Source: Lamellibrachia satsuma (Eukaryota; Annelida; Polychaeta; Sabellida; Siboglinidae). From it: DNA of 64,000 nucleotides. Location of the stretch: the NCBI GenBank assembly GCA_033239005.1, contig BSQZ01000129.1, positions 600,583 to 664,582 of the forward strand. The letters are read 5' to 3'. The notes beneath the pieces were generated by a model. It had not been told where the DNA came from. It made no database searches and was given only the letters and a program-made list of their open reading frames with translations. The position numbers and the translations under genes are program-made. This document shows positions 22,417 through 37,200 of this stretch, in pieces (positions within the stretch are counted from its first letter, which is position 1; every line of letters begins with the position of its first letter).

Positions 22417-25400
22417 CTACAATCAGAATAATATAAATAACATTAATTAACGATAAATTAATATTAATTAATTATAATTAAACCTAATGTAACATGTGGT
22501 GCGTAAGATTGAACTCGGCCGTCTCTCCCAAGACCTTGCTGACTGGAGGACCTGGAATGAACCGAGCTTTCTCTCCCAATAACTTGCTGGTTGGAAGACC
22601 TGGAATGAAGCGAGCTGTCTCTCCCAAGACCTTGCTGGTTGGAAGACCTGGAATGAAGCGAGCTGTCTCTGCCAAGACCTTGCTGGTTGGAAGACCTGGA
22701 ATGAAGTGAGTTGTCTCTCCCAAGACCTTGCTGGTTGGAAGACCTGGAATGAACCGAGCTTTCTCTCCCAAGACCTTGCTGGTTGGAAGACCTGGAATGA
22801 ACCGAGCTGTCTCTCCCAAGACCTTGCTTCCTGGAGGACCTGGAATGAACCGAGCTTTCTCTCCCAAGACCTTGCTGGTTGGAAGACCTGGAATGAACCG
22901 AGCTGTCTCTCCCAAGACCTTGCTGTCTGGGAGACCTGGAATGAAGCGAGCTGTATCTCCCAAGACCTTGCTGGTTGGAAGACCTGGAATGAACCGAGCT
23001 GTCTCTCCCAATAACTTGCTGGTTGGAAGACCTGGAATGAAGCGAGCTGTCTCTCCCAAGACCTTGCTGGTTGGAAGACCTGGAATGAAGTGAGCTGTCT
23101 CTCCCAAGACCTTGCTGGTTGGAAGACCTGGAATGAAGCGAGCTGTCTCTCCCAAGACCTTGCTGGTTGGAAGACCTGGAATGAACCGAGCTGTCTCTCC
23201 CAAGACCTTGCTGGTTGGAAGACCTGGAATGAACCGAGCTGTCTCTCCCAATAACTTGCTGGTTGGAAGACCTGGAATGAAGCGAGCTGTCTCTCCCAAG
23301 ACCTTGCTGGTTGGAAGACCTGGAATGAACCGAGCTGTATCTCCCAAGACCTTGCTGGTTGGAAGACCTGGAATGAACCGAGCTGTCTCTCCCAATAACT
23401 TGCTGGTTGGAAGACCTGGAATGAAGCGAGCTGTCTCTCCCAAGACCTTGCTGGTTGGAAGACCTGGAATGAAGCGAGCTGTCTCTCCCAAGACCTTGCT
23501 GGTTGGAAGACCTGGAATGAAGCGAGCTGTCTCTCCCAAGACCTTGCTGGTTGGAAGACCTGGAATGAAGTGAGCTGTCTCTCCCAAGATCTTGCTGGTT
23601 GGAAGACCTGGAATGAAGTGAGCTGTCTCTCCCAAGACCTTGCTGGTTGGAAGACCTGGAATGAAGCGAGCTGTCTCTCCCAAGATCTTGCTGGTTGGAA
23701 GACCTGGAATGAAGTGAGCTGTCTCTCCCAAGACCTTGCTGGTTGGAAGACCTGGAATGAACCGAGCTGTATCTCCCAAGACCTTGCTGGTTGGAAGACC
23801 TGGAATGAACCGAGCTGTATCTCCCAAGACCTTGCTGGTTGGAAGACCTGGAATGAACCGAGCTGTCTCTCCCAATACCTTGCTGGTTGGAAGACCTGGA
23901 ATGAAGCGAGCTGTCTCTCCCAAGACCTTGCTGGTTGGAAGACCTGGAATGAAGCGAGCTGTCTCTCCCAAGACCTTGCTGGTTGGAAGACCTGGAATGA
24001 AGCGAGCTGTCTCTCCCAAGACCTTGCTGGTTGGAAGACCTGGAATGAAGTGAGCTGTCTCTCCCAAGACCTTGCTGGTTGGAAGACCTGGAATGAAGTG
24101 AGCTGTCTCTCCCAAGACCTTGCTGGTTGGAAGACCTGGAATGAAGTGAGCTGTCTCTCCCAAGACCTTGCTGACTGGAAGACCTGGAATGAAGTGAGTT
24201 GTCTCTCCCAAGACCTTGCTGGTTGGAAGACCTGGAATGAAGCGAGCTGTCTCTCCCAAGACCTTGCTGGTTGGAAGACCTGGAATGAAGTGAGCTGTAT
24301 CTCCCAAGACCTTGCTGGTTGGAAGACCTGGAATGAACCGAGCTGTCTCTCCCAATAACTTGCTGGTTGGAAGACCTGGAATGAAGCGAGCTGTCTCTCC
24401 CAAGACCTTGCTGGTTGGAAGACCTGGAATGAAGTGAGCTGTCTCTCCCAAGACCTTGCTGGTTGGAAGACTTGGAATGAAGCGAGCTGTCTCTCCCAAG
24501 ACCTTGCTGGTTGGAAGACCTGGAATGAAGTGAGCTGTCTCTCCCAAGACCTTGCTGGTTGGAAGACCTGGAATGAAGTGAGCTGTCTCTCCCAAGACCT
24601 TGCTGGTTGGAAGACCTGGAATGAACCGAGCTGTCTCTCCCAAGATCTTGCTGTCTGGGAGACTTGGAATGAAGCGAGCTGTCTCTCCCAAGACCTTGCT
24701 TGTTGGAAGACTTGGAATGAAGTGAGCTGTCTCTCCCAAGACCTTGCTGGTTGGAAGACTTGGAATGAAGTGAGCTGTCTCTCCCAAGACCTTGCTGGTT
24801 GGAAGACCTGGAATGAAGTGAGCTGTCTCTCCCAAGACCTTGCTGGTTGGAAGACTTGGAATGAAGTGAGCTGTCTCTCCCAAGACCTTGCTGTCTGGGA
24901 GACCTGGAATGAAGCGAGCTGTCTCTCCCAAGATCTTGCTGTCTGGGAGACCTGGAATGAAGCGAGCTGTCTCTCCCAAGACCTTGCTGGTTGGAAGACT
25001 TGGAATGAAGCGAGCTGTCTCTCCCAAGACCTTGCTGTCTGGGAGACCTGGAATGAAGCGAGCTGTCTCTCCCAAGACCTTGCTGGTTGGAAGACCTGGA
25101 ATGAAGCGAGCTGTCTCTCCCAAGACCTTGCTGGTTGGAAGACTTGGAATGAAGTGAGCTGTCTCTCCCAAGACCTTGCTGTCTGGGAGACCTGGAATGA
25201 AGCGAGCTGTCTCTCCCAAGATCTTGCTGTCTGGGAGACCTGGAATGAAGCGAGCTGTCTCTCCCAAGACCTTGCTGGTTGGAAGACTTGGAATGAAGCG
25301 AGCTGTCTCTCCCAAGATCTTGCTGTCTGGGAGACCTGGAATGAAGCTTGCTGGTTGGAGGAGATTGGTTGGCCTTTATGCTTCAGTGGAGAGAAGAGGC

Positions 25401-28256
25401 CTGAGTAAGTAATACTTATAAAAAATGTGATTATAGTTATATTATTCATCTAAATAAACACGCATAGAATTAATAACCCATCCATTGTACTATAAAAACA
25501 CACATTTTGGTAGCACCTTCAAAACTAAACCCTAATTAAAGAAATTTAGTTTGGTATTAAACATAATTTTTTTTAGATGATGCCTAGTCCGCAGACGCCA
25601 AGTTAAAGAACAAACAGGAAGTAGATTCTTCCGCTGCAGCTGCAGGGCATTGTGGGGGATCTCCTCCCATAATACAGAAATAATTGAAACATTAAATCTC
25701 AAGTGTGCCATTTCATGCATTATGTAGCTACTTTTAAAGAAATTATTTCAAAAAGTAGGAGATTATTTGAAAAAAATGCAGAAGAAGGAGATGATATGAA
25801 ATTGACAAAAATGAAGATCTTCCCAAAGTAGGAGACCAGGCAGCTCTGCTAGTTGGGGTAATGGTTCCGGGGCCACTCACCAGTCTTCCCGCTGTACATC
25901 GCTAGCGCCCTCTTCAGCCACGAGGATCTCGTACTCCTCGGCCGCGTAACAAACCCAGTCTGACAACTCCGGCTCATCACTGTCCAGGTCCTGCAATCAG
26001 GTCAAGGTCACACAAGGTCACGCCCCTTCAAACAGTTGTACTTCTGCATTCATGTCAAATGCTGCTGATTTTGAGATTTACCCTTTCTGAGGAAGCTTTT
26101 ATCTGCCCAGAATTTTGTAAATGAAAATCTAAGATTAGTTTTGACAAATAATTACCTGAGGATAACCAATAATTTGCAGTCCATTTTACAAAACTAAATT
26201 AATTTTAAAGAAAACCGCACAAATCAATATTGAAACGTTGAAAATCTGAAATTGGATAATACTAAGCCAAATGGTAATAATAACATGAATTTATATAACG
26301 CCTCAATCCAGCTGTTGGGTACTTTACATAAAATTGTATAAATTATATATATTTAGTTAAAAAATATTGTAAAATAGTATTTTTATTTATGATTAGTTTA
26401 TGGTTAGACTGTTATCTAAGTGACATGTCTATGATTAGTTATTTAATTATGATTAGTTTGTAGTAGATATTTATCTAAGTGATATATCTGATTAGTGCCT
26501 GGTTAGATTGTTATCTAGGTGATATGTCTATGATTAGTTCATGGTTAGATTGTTATCTAAGTGATATGTATATGATTACTTTGTGGTAGATTTTATCTAA
26601 GTGATATATCTGATTAGTTCATGGTTAGATTGTTATCTAAGTGATATGTATATGATAAGTTTGTGGTATATTTTGTTATCTAAGTGATATGTATATGATT
26701 AGTTCATGATTATATTGTTGTCTAAGTGAAGTCTTCATGATTAGTTCATGGTTAGATTGTTATCTAAGTGACATGTCTATGATTAGTTTATGGTTAGATT
26801 GTTATCTAAGTGATGTCTATGATTAGTTTATGGTATATTTTTATCTAAGTGATATACATGATTAGTTCATGGTTAGATTGTTATTTAAGTGATATGTCTA
26901 TGATTAGTTCATGGTTAGATTGTTATCTTTAAAAGTGATATATCTGATTAGTTTGTGGTTAGATTGTTATCTAGGTCATACGTCTATGATTAGTTCGTGG
27001 TTAGATTGTTATCTAAGTATTGCTGTAGTGGCGCCCCCTGGTGACTCACCTTAACATTGGCAAACGGGTCTCGCTGTTCCTGCTCCAGATACTTCTCCAG
27101 GTTGAAGAAAGTGTTAAAGAAGTAGGGGGTGAGTTTACAGGCTTTGAGGTCACGCAGGGTCACGCACCCTGGCATGGATGGCCGCACCATGTCCAGCATC
27201 TACAAGGGGTCAGTCAGGGTCATGTAAAAATGTCAGAACAAGTTTAATTTGTTGGTGACACTGTAGTGTTGTATCAGAAATTATCATAAATATATTTCCT
27301 TGAAAATGTTGAGGCTTTTTGACCACAGATCAGTGTTTTTGAATCAGGAATATGCTTAGTGAATCATCCACTTAATAAATCAAATTGCTTCTAAGTGATT
27401 ATATTAAAAGGAGTCCACTACATAGGTTATTACCATTGGTTCATCCTACCTAACACAGTCCTCAGATGGTAGTGTCTCCATGTCCTACACCTGCATTCTT
27501 ACCTGACAGAGTCCTCTAATGGTAGTGTCTTCATGTCCTACACTTCCATTCTTACCTGGCAGAGACAGTGCTCAAATGGCAGTGTTTCTGTGTCCTACAC
27601 CTGCATTCTTAACTTAGAGATAGTCCTCAAATGGTAGTGCCTCCATGTCCTACATCTCCATTCTTACCTGACAGAGAAAGTCCTCAAATGGTAGTATCTC
27701 CATGTCCTACATCTCCATTCTTACCTGACAGAGACAGTCCTCAAATGGCAGTGTCTCGATGCCCAACGCCTCCATTCGCTCCAGCTGCTCCACGTAGAAG
27801 TACTCCATTTCGTACATGGAGAGAACGCCGTCGCCATCTAGGTCCATACAGCGGAACCAGTACTCTACACTGTGACAAAAATAACCAAATTCAGCAACAC
27901 CACCTTTATACAGATTACCCAAAAATCTTCATGTCTTTGTGATACTTTCCATTGGTTGACTAAGAGCAGATTAGATGCTGATAAAACAGTTTCTTGTTAC
28001 TGTCACACAGAAGCAGCGTAACAAAAAGTATCTTAGTTACACATATCCTGAGCCACAATGTCACACCAGCAGCACAGAAACTTTGATGACAATTTCTATT
28101 TGAGACATATTTGAGACATTTTAGACATATTTGAGACATTTGAGACATATTTGAGACATTTTAGACATATTTCTCATTGTTTCTGTCACTGACTGGTGCT
28201 TTAGTCAGCGTGCAAGGAAACGCTCTCAAACATCTCCGCTCATTTTATGTTATTTT

Positions 28257-28297
<41 letters not shown>

Positions 28298-31200
28298 ATT
28301 TTTAGCCTGTTATACAGCACCATAGAGCACTACGTGATTATGGCGCTATATAAATATTTTATTATTATTAGAATAAATAAATGTTTTATTCCTGATACAT
28401 TTGACCCGTATGCGACCCACCTCCTTGGGTGACGTTTATCCTCCTCTGAGATGAGGAACCACACAAAGTCTTTGTACGCCATTTTGTCCTCCTCAAGGCG
28501 TCTACAAACACAGGTGTATGGCAAACAATATGAAAACAAAATCATTTAATCTGATGGGACCTGATCTGTCGGGGTTTCCTACTAGTGTGTACAACAATTG
28601 CTAGATGTCACCAGCGTTTCGTTGTAAAGCCATCATATTGTACTCAGATGAAGCAAAAACATTTGACAACATTTTGGCACATTATTCACAGAGATTGATC
28701 AACATAAACAGTATTTACAAGCGGACGTAAATTGGCAATGGATCGGAGATCTTTCACCATTCATGGGATCGACGATTATTAAACGGGCGTTACAGTTGAT
28801 TGGGTATATGTCTGATGATTCGGACAAAAACGCAAATGACAACAGCGAAATTGACAGTGTTGTTGACGTAGCCGATGTTGGCGATGTCTCTGAATTCATA
28901 GGAAACACAAAGTGAAACTCGCTTTAGTATTTCCTGTCAGCCATCTTGGATTTCTTACATATGCAAATTATATACTAATTAGTTTCAGTTTGTCACACAA
29001 CAAGTATTTTAACACTGAAATGTACATAAATCTATTGTGATTCAGATAGTATAGAGTTGTATATGTCGTGTGTCACATACTAATGGTAATACTAGCAACA
29101 TGTTGTATGTAGTATATAGATTATGTAGGTGACAGACAGGACCCACTTTCTAGTTGACATATTTTTAAATTCAATGTGTGAATGAGTATAATTTTCTGTG
29201 CTGCTTATAGTGTACACCTTCAACAACAGATTGATGTAAGAACGTATAGGATTATTGCTTATAATTGTTCAGGAGGTATAAAATAAAACTGATTTTTATA
29301 TTTCATGTTGGCCATCCTGGGATTTTGTATTTGCAAATTATATATTAATTAGTTTCAGTTAGTCGCACAACAATTATTTTGTAGACAATGTAGACAAATC
29401 TGTTCTGATTCAGAAAATAAATAGTTTTATATACATGTGGTGAACCGTTCTAACTATACAGTTCATTATATGAACCCGTGTCTAGTCCTGTGTTTCAGAG
29501 ACCCTCAGACACTCATGGCTTTTATAAGGTTAACACAATACATGAAATAAATCATTATTATTAATATTTATAATTAAAATTATGAATTACCATAGGATCC
29601 CTGGCGAATACAACCTGTATAAATGACCTCACATCAATGATTACCCCTTAATTTTACTCAACATTTATGGTTGCCTCTAATGACACTTTTAATCAAAATT
29701 GCATTACCACCCTAAATTCACGGCGTTCCCTCAGTCTAATGTTGATACCACGACATAATGCTTCATGAATCTGGTTCGTTGCACCTCCCAGCTTGGGTTC
29801 CTACATCAGTTTGTCTTTATTATACTACAGTAGTACCTGCCTTCAACGGACACTTCTGTATCCAAGCAAAAGTGGCAGGTGTCCCCTCATCGGAGGGTCC
29901 GTTGAAGGCAGGTACTACTGTATATGTAGTTACAGCAACAACTGTGTCTACAGGACAGGCTTCCAAAGGGTCTACAGTGTACACCAATGAATTCAAATGC
30001 ACTCGTTGTATGTAAACAAGTAATAAATGTAACTAGGTAGCCAGATATTCACCTTGTGACAGCTCCTGAGAATATGCGGTCAATCATCCTGGAAGATATG
30101 GCTGAAGACACAAGACAATGTTGATACAACGTTGCATACACACCCAATGTCACGAAGACACAAGAAAACGTTGATATAATGTTGAATATACACCCAATGT
30201 CACAAAGACACAAGACAACATTAATACAACACTGAATACACCCAATGTCACAACGACACAAGACAATGTTAATACAATGCTGAATACACATCTAATGTCA
30301 CGAAGACAAGACAACATTGATACAACGTTGAATACACACCCAGTGTCACGAAGACACAAGACAACATTGATACAACGTTGAATACACACCCAATGTCACG
30401 AAGACACAAGACAACACTGATACAACGTTGAATACACACCCAATGTCACGAACAATATTGTAATTCTACTGCAATAGTAATTCTGCTCTTCGTCATGGCT
30501 TAACTTTGAGTTGGTCCCTTACCATGATCATTGTGTTTGGCCAGGTCATTGCGGTCAATGAGGAGGTCGTGGTCATCGTCCAGGGCCCAGAACTTGCAGT
30601 AGATGACATAGAAGTGTTCATAGGAGAAGTACTCAGTCACCAGGTTAATCTCTTCCTCATCCTCTAGTAGTTGTAACACCTGCCACATGGACATGTCCCC
30701 TTAGGTCACATGGACACAACCCCTTAGATCATATGGACATGGCCCCTTAGATCACATAGAAAACATTGAGACGACCCTTTAGATAACAGCGATGCGGAGA
30801 CGACCCCTGAGTTAATTTTGGTACTGTTTTGTAATATCAGATTGGAGCTCTATGAAACTTGGGAGTTTTATGACCTGTCAGATTATAAAGATTATAAAGC
30901 CCACATTTCTTTTTTGGAAATATGAAAACAAGACCATAAAAAGCAGTAATTCTAAAAAAATAGCACAAATCACCAGTCTCTTAGTATTTCTGAGTATATA
31001 TGATTTAAATAAATAAACAAAATAATCCAGCTTGACAACATAATACAGTGATTGCTTGACAACATAATATGATTGTTTTATGGCAATTATTGGTATTTTT
31101 GATTATATATGATTTAAATAAATAAATGAAATAAGCTTAACAACATAATATAATGATTGCTTTAAGGCAATTATTGGTATTTTTGATTATATATGATTTA

Positions 31201-34200
31201 AATTAATCAAATAATCCAGCTTGACAACATAATATAATGATTGCTTTAAGGCAATTATTGGTATTTTTATTATATATGATTTAAATTAATCAAATAATCC
31301 AGCTTGACAACATAATATAATAATTGCTTTATGGCAATTACTGGTATTTTTGATTATATATGATTTAAATTAATCAAATAATCCAGCTTGACAACATAAT
31401 ATAATGATTGCTTTATGGCAATTATTGGTATTTTTGATGATATATGATTTAAATTAATCAAATAATCCAGCTTGACAACATAATATAATGATTGCTTTAC
31501 AGCAATTATTGGTATTTTTGATTATATATGATTTAAATTAATCAAATAATCCAGCTTGACAACATAAAATGATTGCTTTACAGCAATTATTGGTATTTTT
31601 TATGATATATGATTTAAATTAATAAAATAATCCAGCTTGACAACATGATATAATGATTGCTTTACAGCAATTATTGGTATTTTTGGTTATATATGATTTA
31701 AATTAATCAAATAATCCAGCTTGACAACATGATATAATGATTGCTTTAAGGCAATTATTGGTAGATCAATAAACCACACAGTGAGCAAGAGGACAAATGG
31801 AATTGACACTGTTCTCACCCGCAGGAAGTTGCTACTCCTGAGTTCTGGCACAGTGATTCTGCCCGTCCACGACCGGTTGACGCAGTAGAAGATCCGACTA
31901 ATCACCTATAACAAGCAAACATGATTTTAAACTGACTTAAAGAAAACAAAAGTCATAGTTTTGGGCCAACCTATAAGAGTTACTCAAACATAACCATTTG
32001 TAACAACAATGAAGACTATCACGTCAGTGGTTTACTGGGAAAACCTTGTTGAACACTCTGCATGTTAATTTCATGGGCCGCAACATATTGTTAGACAAGT
32101 GCCTGTACTCTGGCTCACCAAATGAAAATCTATTTGTAAATACCTAGTCCTATACTTGCCAATAGGATAAGGCTGTGCTGTTTGTGCCTTAACTCAAGTT
32201 ATGTTTTCTGACTTAGCAGCTCTCTTGATTGAGAGTTTATGTTGCTTCGGTGTACACCCATTGGCCCTTCGTTCTCGGCTGACCGCACGTAATTCATCAC
32301 AGCGGAATTCTCACTGTATCGATGTCCTGGGGCTGCCAGGTGCTTATTGACAGCCCAATTTCATGCGCCATGGAAACTCGGATTTGACCAGAACCTCCCA
32401 CTTTTTGAAAAAAATTCTGAGTAAACCATTGGCATGATTTTTTTTATTGTAGGTGCAAATGGTTTGTTTTTATTACATCTTTTAGGTGCACAGGTCTAAA
32501 ACCAAGACTTATGTTTCACTTTAAAATCTGCAACCAGCATAATTGCCTCAGCCGCACTTAATTAGCTCATTTTAGTGTTTCATCAAATACATAGTTTTCA
32601 CTGATGCAGTTAATAAATGACAGAAACTCTTCAAAACAATTAAAAGTGTAATTTATGATGAATGCTTAAGCAAAGGCCCAAAAGTAGTGCGAGTAAAATT
32701 CTAACAGAGTATTTTATTGGTCGCATCAATCACCAGTAGTTCAGAACCTGTGTTATTTGGCTGTAGTATACATGACAACTGATATATAATGTTGATGTGC
32801 ACGTACAGTTTGTATATATCTGGAGTGGAACTCTGGAGCGTCCTGGAGGAATGCGAGACCAGGATGTGTGTTCACAACGTCCTGGAGGAGACAACAGGTC
32901 ACTGATCGGTTGAAAGGAATCCTGGTGGTGTGAGGACCACCAGAAAGTAGCAGGCAAAAATGAACTACAAAATCTCATTGTATTTATAGTACAAACATGT
33001 TGTACAGTATAAACAATATGTATTCTAACATTTTGTCAGGCCAAATGTGTTTTTAATATACCGTGTTTGACCTAATAAGCATACTTGAAAAAACTTGGGC
33101 CATAGAAGATGTCAAGGAATCTATTCTTATATATATATTATTATCTATTCTTATAAGCATACACCAAAAGGTGTATCTCTAGGCAATAAGGAAACACTAG
33201 TGGTGTCATTTGTTGACTAGTGTAGAACAACTGAAAAGTGGTGCCAACTGTTTAACACCAGATGGCGACACTTCAGTTGTCCCACATTATTCAAATTACA
33301 ATTACAGATCCTGCTGATTAAAAATGGGGGTGTATGCTAATTAGGGCATGTACGCTTAACCACTGACTGAACCATTATAAGTAAGTTTATGAATGTCAGC
33401 CTTGCCACTCAGTGCATCTGTAAACAAGTGTTGCCACTCAGTACATTTGTAAGCAACTGTTGCCACTCAGTACATTTGTAAACAACTGTTGCCACTCAGT
33501 ACATTTGTAAACAACTGTTGCCACTCAGTACATTTGTAAAAAAACTATTGCCACTCAGTACATTTGTAAAAAAACTGTTGCCACTCAGTACATTTGTAAA
33601 CAACTGTTGCCACTCAGTACATTTGTAAACAACTGTTGCCACTCAGTACATTTGTAAACAACTGTACATGTCTGTATATGCCCAGAAACATTCAAACCAA
33701 ACAGATGACTGTAAAATTATATTATTCAAATTGCAGTTAATTATTTATTTAGTCAGTGTTAAAATAACAATCAGCATTATAATAATAATTATAATAATAA
33801 TTCTAATAATAATCAATAAAAAAATTGAAGACCCATATCGATGCCTCCTCTGCCCAGAGGAGAGCAATATTAAAATACTCACTATGAATGTGTTATAGTC
33901 AGTATTAACATAAAAATTACTCAAACACTTGTTATAATAATATTATTATGTTAAATATTAACATACTAATTCAATGCCACTGTCATGCTAAATATAATTA
34001 AATAATAATTAGTAATACGATCATAAGGACGTTTTGTTGTCGTCAGAGAGGACTCTTGTGTTACCTGTAGCAGAGGCAGGAACTCTGTGTCTGTGAGGTA
34101 GTGGTTGCCTGGCTTAGCCAGCAGCTCCACAAACTGGGCAGCCGGTTCATGACACTTTGACGTCAACCTGAAGTCACAATCCAACTACATCAGTCATGAC

Positions 34201-37200
34201 ATGTTGTTGTCAACCTGAAGTCACAATACAACTACATCAGTCATGACAAGTTGTTGTCAACCTGAAGTCACAATACAACTACATCAGTCATACCATTTTC
34301 ATGTCAACCTGAAATCACTCATATAATACAACTACATCAGTCATGACACATTCATGTCAACCTGAAGTCACAATGCAACTACATCAGTCATGCCACTTTG
34401 ACGTCAACATGAAGTCATAATACAACTACATCAGTCATGCCACTTTGATGTCAACCTGAAGTCACAATACAGCTACATCAGTCATGCCACTTTGACGTCA
34501 ACATGAAGTCATAATACAACTACATCAGTCATGCCACTTTGACGTCAACATAAAGTCACAATACAACTACATCAGTCATGCCACTTTGACGTCAACATGA
34601 AGTCATAATACAGCTACATCAGTCATGCCACTTTGATGTCAACATGAAGTCATTATACAACTACATCAGTCATGCCACTTTGATGTCAACATGAAGTCAT
34701 AATACAACTGCATTAATCATGCCACTTTGACGTCCTGCCTGGAAGCAAAGATAGATGTAACACACTGAAGTAAGTGAGTTATTCCCACAAAATGAGTCAC
34801 AAGTTGCCAGAAAACCAAACTGAGACACTGACACTGTCAGAAAGCCAAGACATTTAACTTTTAGTTGGTGTATAACAGCCGAAATATTGGCAAAGATATA
34901 ATACCTTGAACATCGTTTGTCGAAAATGTGAAAACTGAGAAAAAAGTGTATTTCAAGTTGTTGAAATGAAATGCGATAGTTATCTATGGTTTGCCCCAAC
35001 CATTATTGTAACAGTAGTCATAGCACATCGTGTTGTAAACTTGTTGCATCAAGAAAACAAAAACTCTGGCATGTTTAACTATTTTGATACATAACTTTAT
35101 ATTTACATTACTTGTAGCACATAACAACTTGCAATCGATGTTAAATAAATGATGATTAATTATAGTGATAATATCTAGTGTGTAACACTTTCTAAATGCT
35201 TGTTCTACTGGTGATGTCTTCTCTAAGGGATGCTCCATATATGGAGGTGCACATGAATTTTACACTGGTACAGAAGCGAGTAATACAAAATGAATTGTTC
35301 CGTCTAGAACACATACAGACACATACAGACACACACAGACACACACAGAAACACACAGACACACACAGACACACACAGACACATACAGACACATACAGCT
35401 GAAACTTTTTTTGCAAATTACTTGGTAATTCATGAAATGTCCTAAACAACAATAGCCGTCTTGAACTTAACTGTATCTACATACTTAAGAACACCAAATT
35501 GTTGAAGGAGAGTGCTCGTATGTTCCTCACATGAACTTGTGTCTGTATTATATTAATGCTATGAATGTTTGTGGTGTAAGTGTTTCCCCATATTTCACAG
35601 CAATAGTTTAAATATGGTAAGATCAAAGAACATCCGTTCCATTTCTATCAGTGAGACAACTTGCCTTGTAAATCATTGCTGCAACTTTCAACAGTTTTAA
35701 TTTTACTACATTTATTTGATATTTCCCGTTCTGAGCATCATCAATATATACACACAAAAATTTGGTTACGTGTACTCTGGTTATTTGTTGATTATTAATG
35801 AAGAGATTAATTTCAGTATCAGTTGGATGGTTCCGGAATAACATGCAATTTGTTTTTGACAGGTTCAATGATAATTTGTTCACAGCAAACCATTTAGTCA
35901 ATTTGGCAAGTATACTCAAATCAAATCAAATTTATTGTAACTCTTTACAAAACATACAAATGAAACCAAGGTAAATCCTATATAACAATGTAAAGGGGAA
36001 GAACATTATAGAATGTTATACTCCCTAGTATATATTTCAATACATATATCAGTAATAAACACAAAAATAGTGTGCAGATGTAGAAAAACCAATCGTGATT
36101 GTGATACCTGTTATACATTGACATCATTGTGTAATATAAATTGCTTAAGTATACATTTGTAGTTTATTATTGAATAAGAAGTAAACTTGAGTCTTGTGTT
36201 AAAATAATTCCAAATTATAGCACCCTTAATTCTTACAAAATGAAGTCTTATTTCTAAAGTTGCCATGTATACGTGTATTTGTATAGATTGTCTTGTATTG
36301 TAACTATGAACATCTTGATTAAGTTTAAACATAGTATAAACATTTTTTGTAGAAGACCACTGTTGTATTTATACATAAACATTTGTATTGAGTAGACATA
36401 TAGTTGTCTAAATGTTAAGATGTTTAGTAGTTTAAAGATAGGTTTTGTATGAGTTGATATATTAACTGATGCGAGCATTCTCACCACTTTCTTTTGAACC
36501 TTTATAATACTTGAACAATATGAGTCAAATGCACCACCCCACACTTCAGTACAATATGTCAAATGAGGGAATAAAAATGAGTAATATAAGGTGACCAGGC
36601 ATGGTCTAGTTAAAAATCTTTTGGCTTTGTTGATAATGCCTACCCCTTTAGAGATTTTACATTTAACTTTGTTAATATGTTCAGCCCAATTAAGTTTGTT
36701 ATCAATAGTAACGCCAAGAAATGTTGTAGAGGATACTTGCTTAATAGCATTATCATTAATTAAAACTTTTGTCGGTTTGATAAGTTTTCTGTTGGATGTT
36801 CTAAATATCATGTATTGGGTCTTAGTTTAGACATAATTTGTTAGCATTTAACCAAGCTACAAGTTTTTTAGTTCAATATTCATTTTGTTAGCTATATCAT
36901 CCAATTGATCACCGTGTATAAATACACTAGTGTCATCGGCAAATAATAAGGAGAAAAGAATATCAGAGACATTAGCAATATATTTGATATATAATAGAAA
37001 GAGCAATGGCCCCAGTATGGAACCTTGAGGCACTCCACAAGTAATAGAGAGTTTAGTTGAGCTAGTGTTATTGTAATACACATATTGACTTCTATTAGAT
37101 AAATAACTTTTAAATCCTGTCATTGGCTAAGCCACGTATACCATAACATTGGAGATTTTGACACAGTATCTTATGGTCAACTATGCTTTAGATAAATCTA

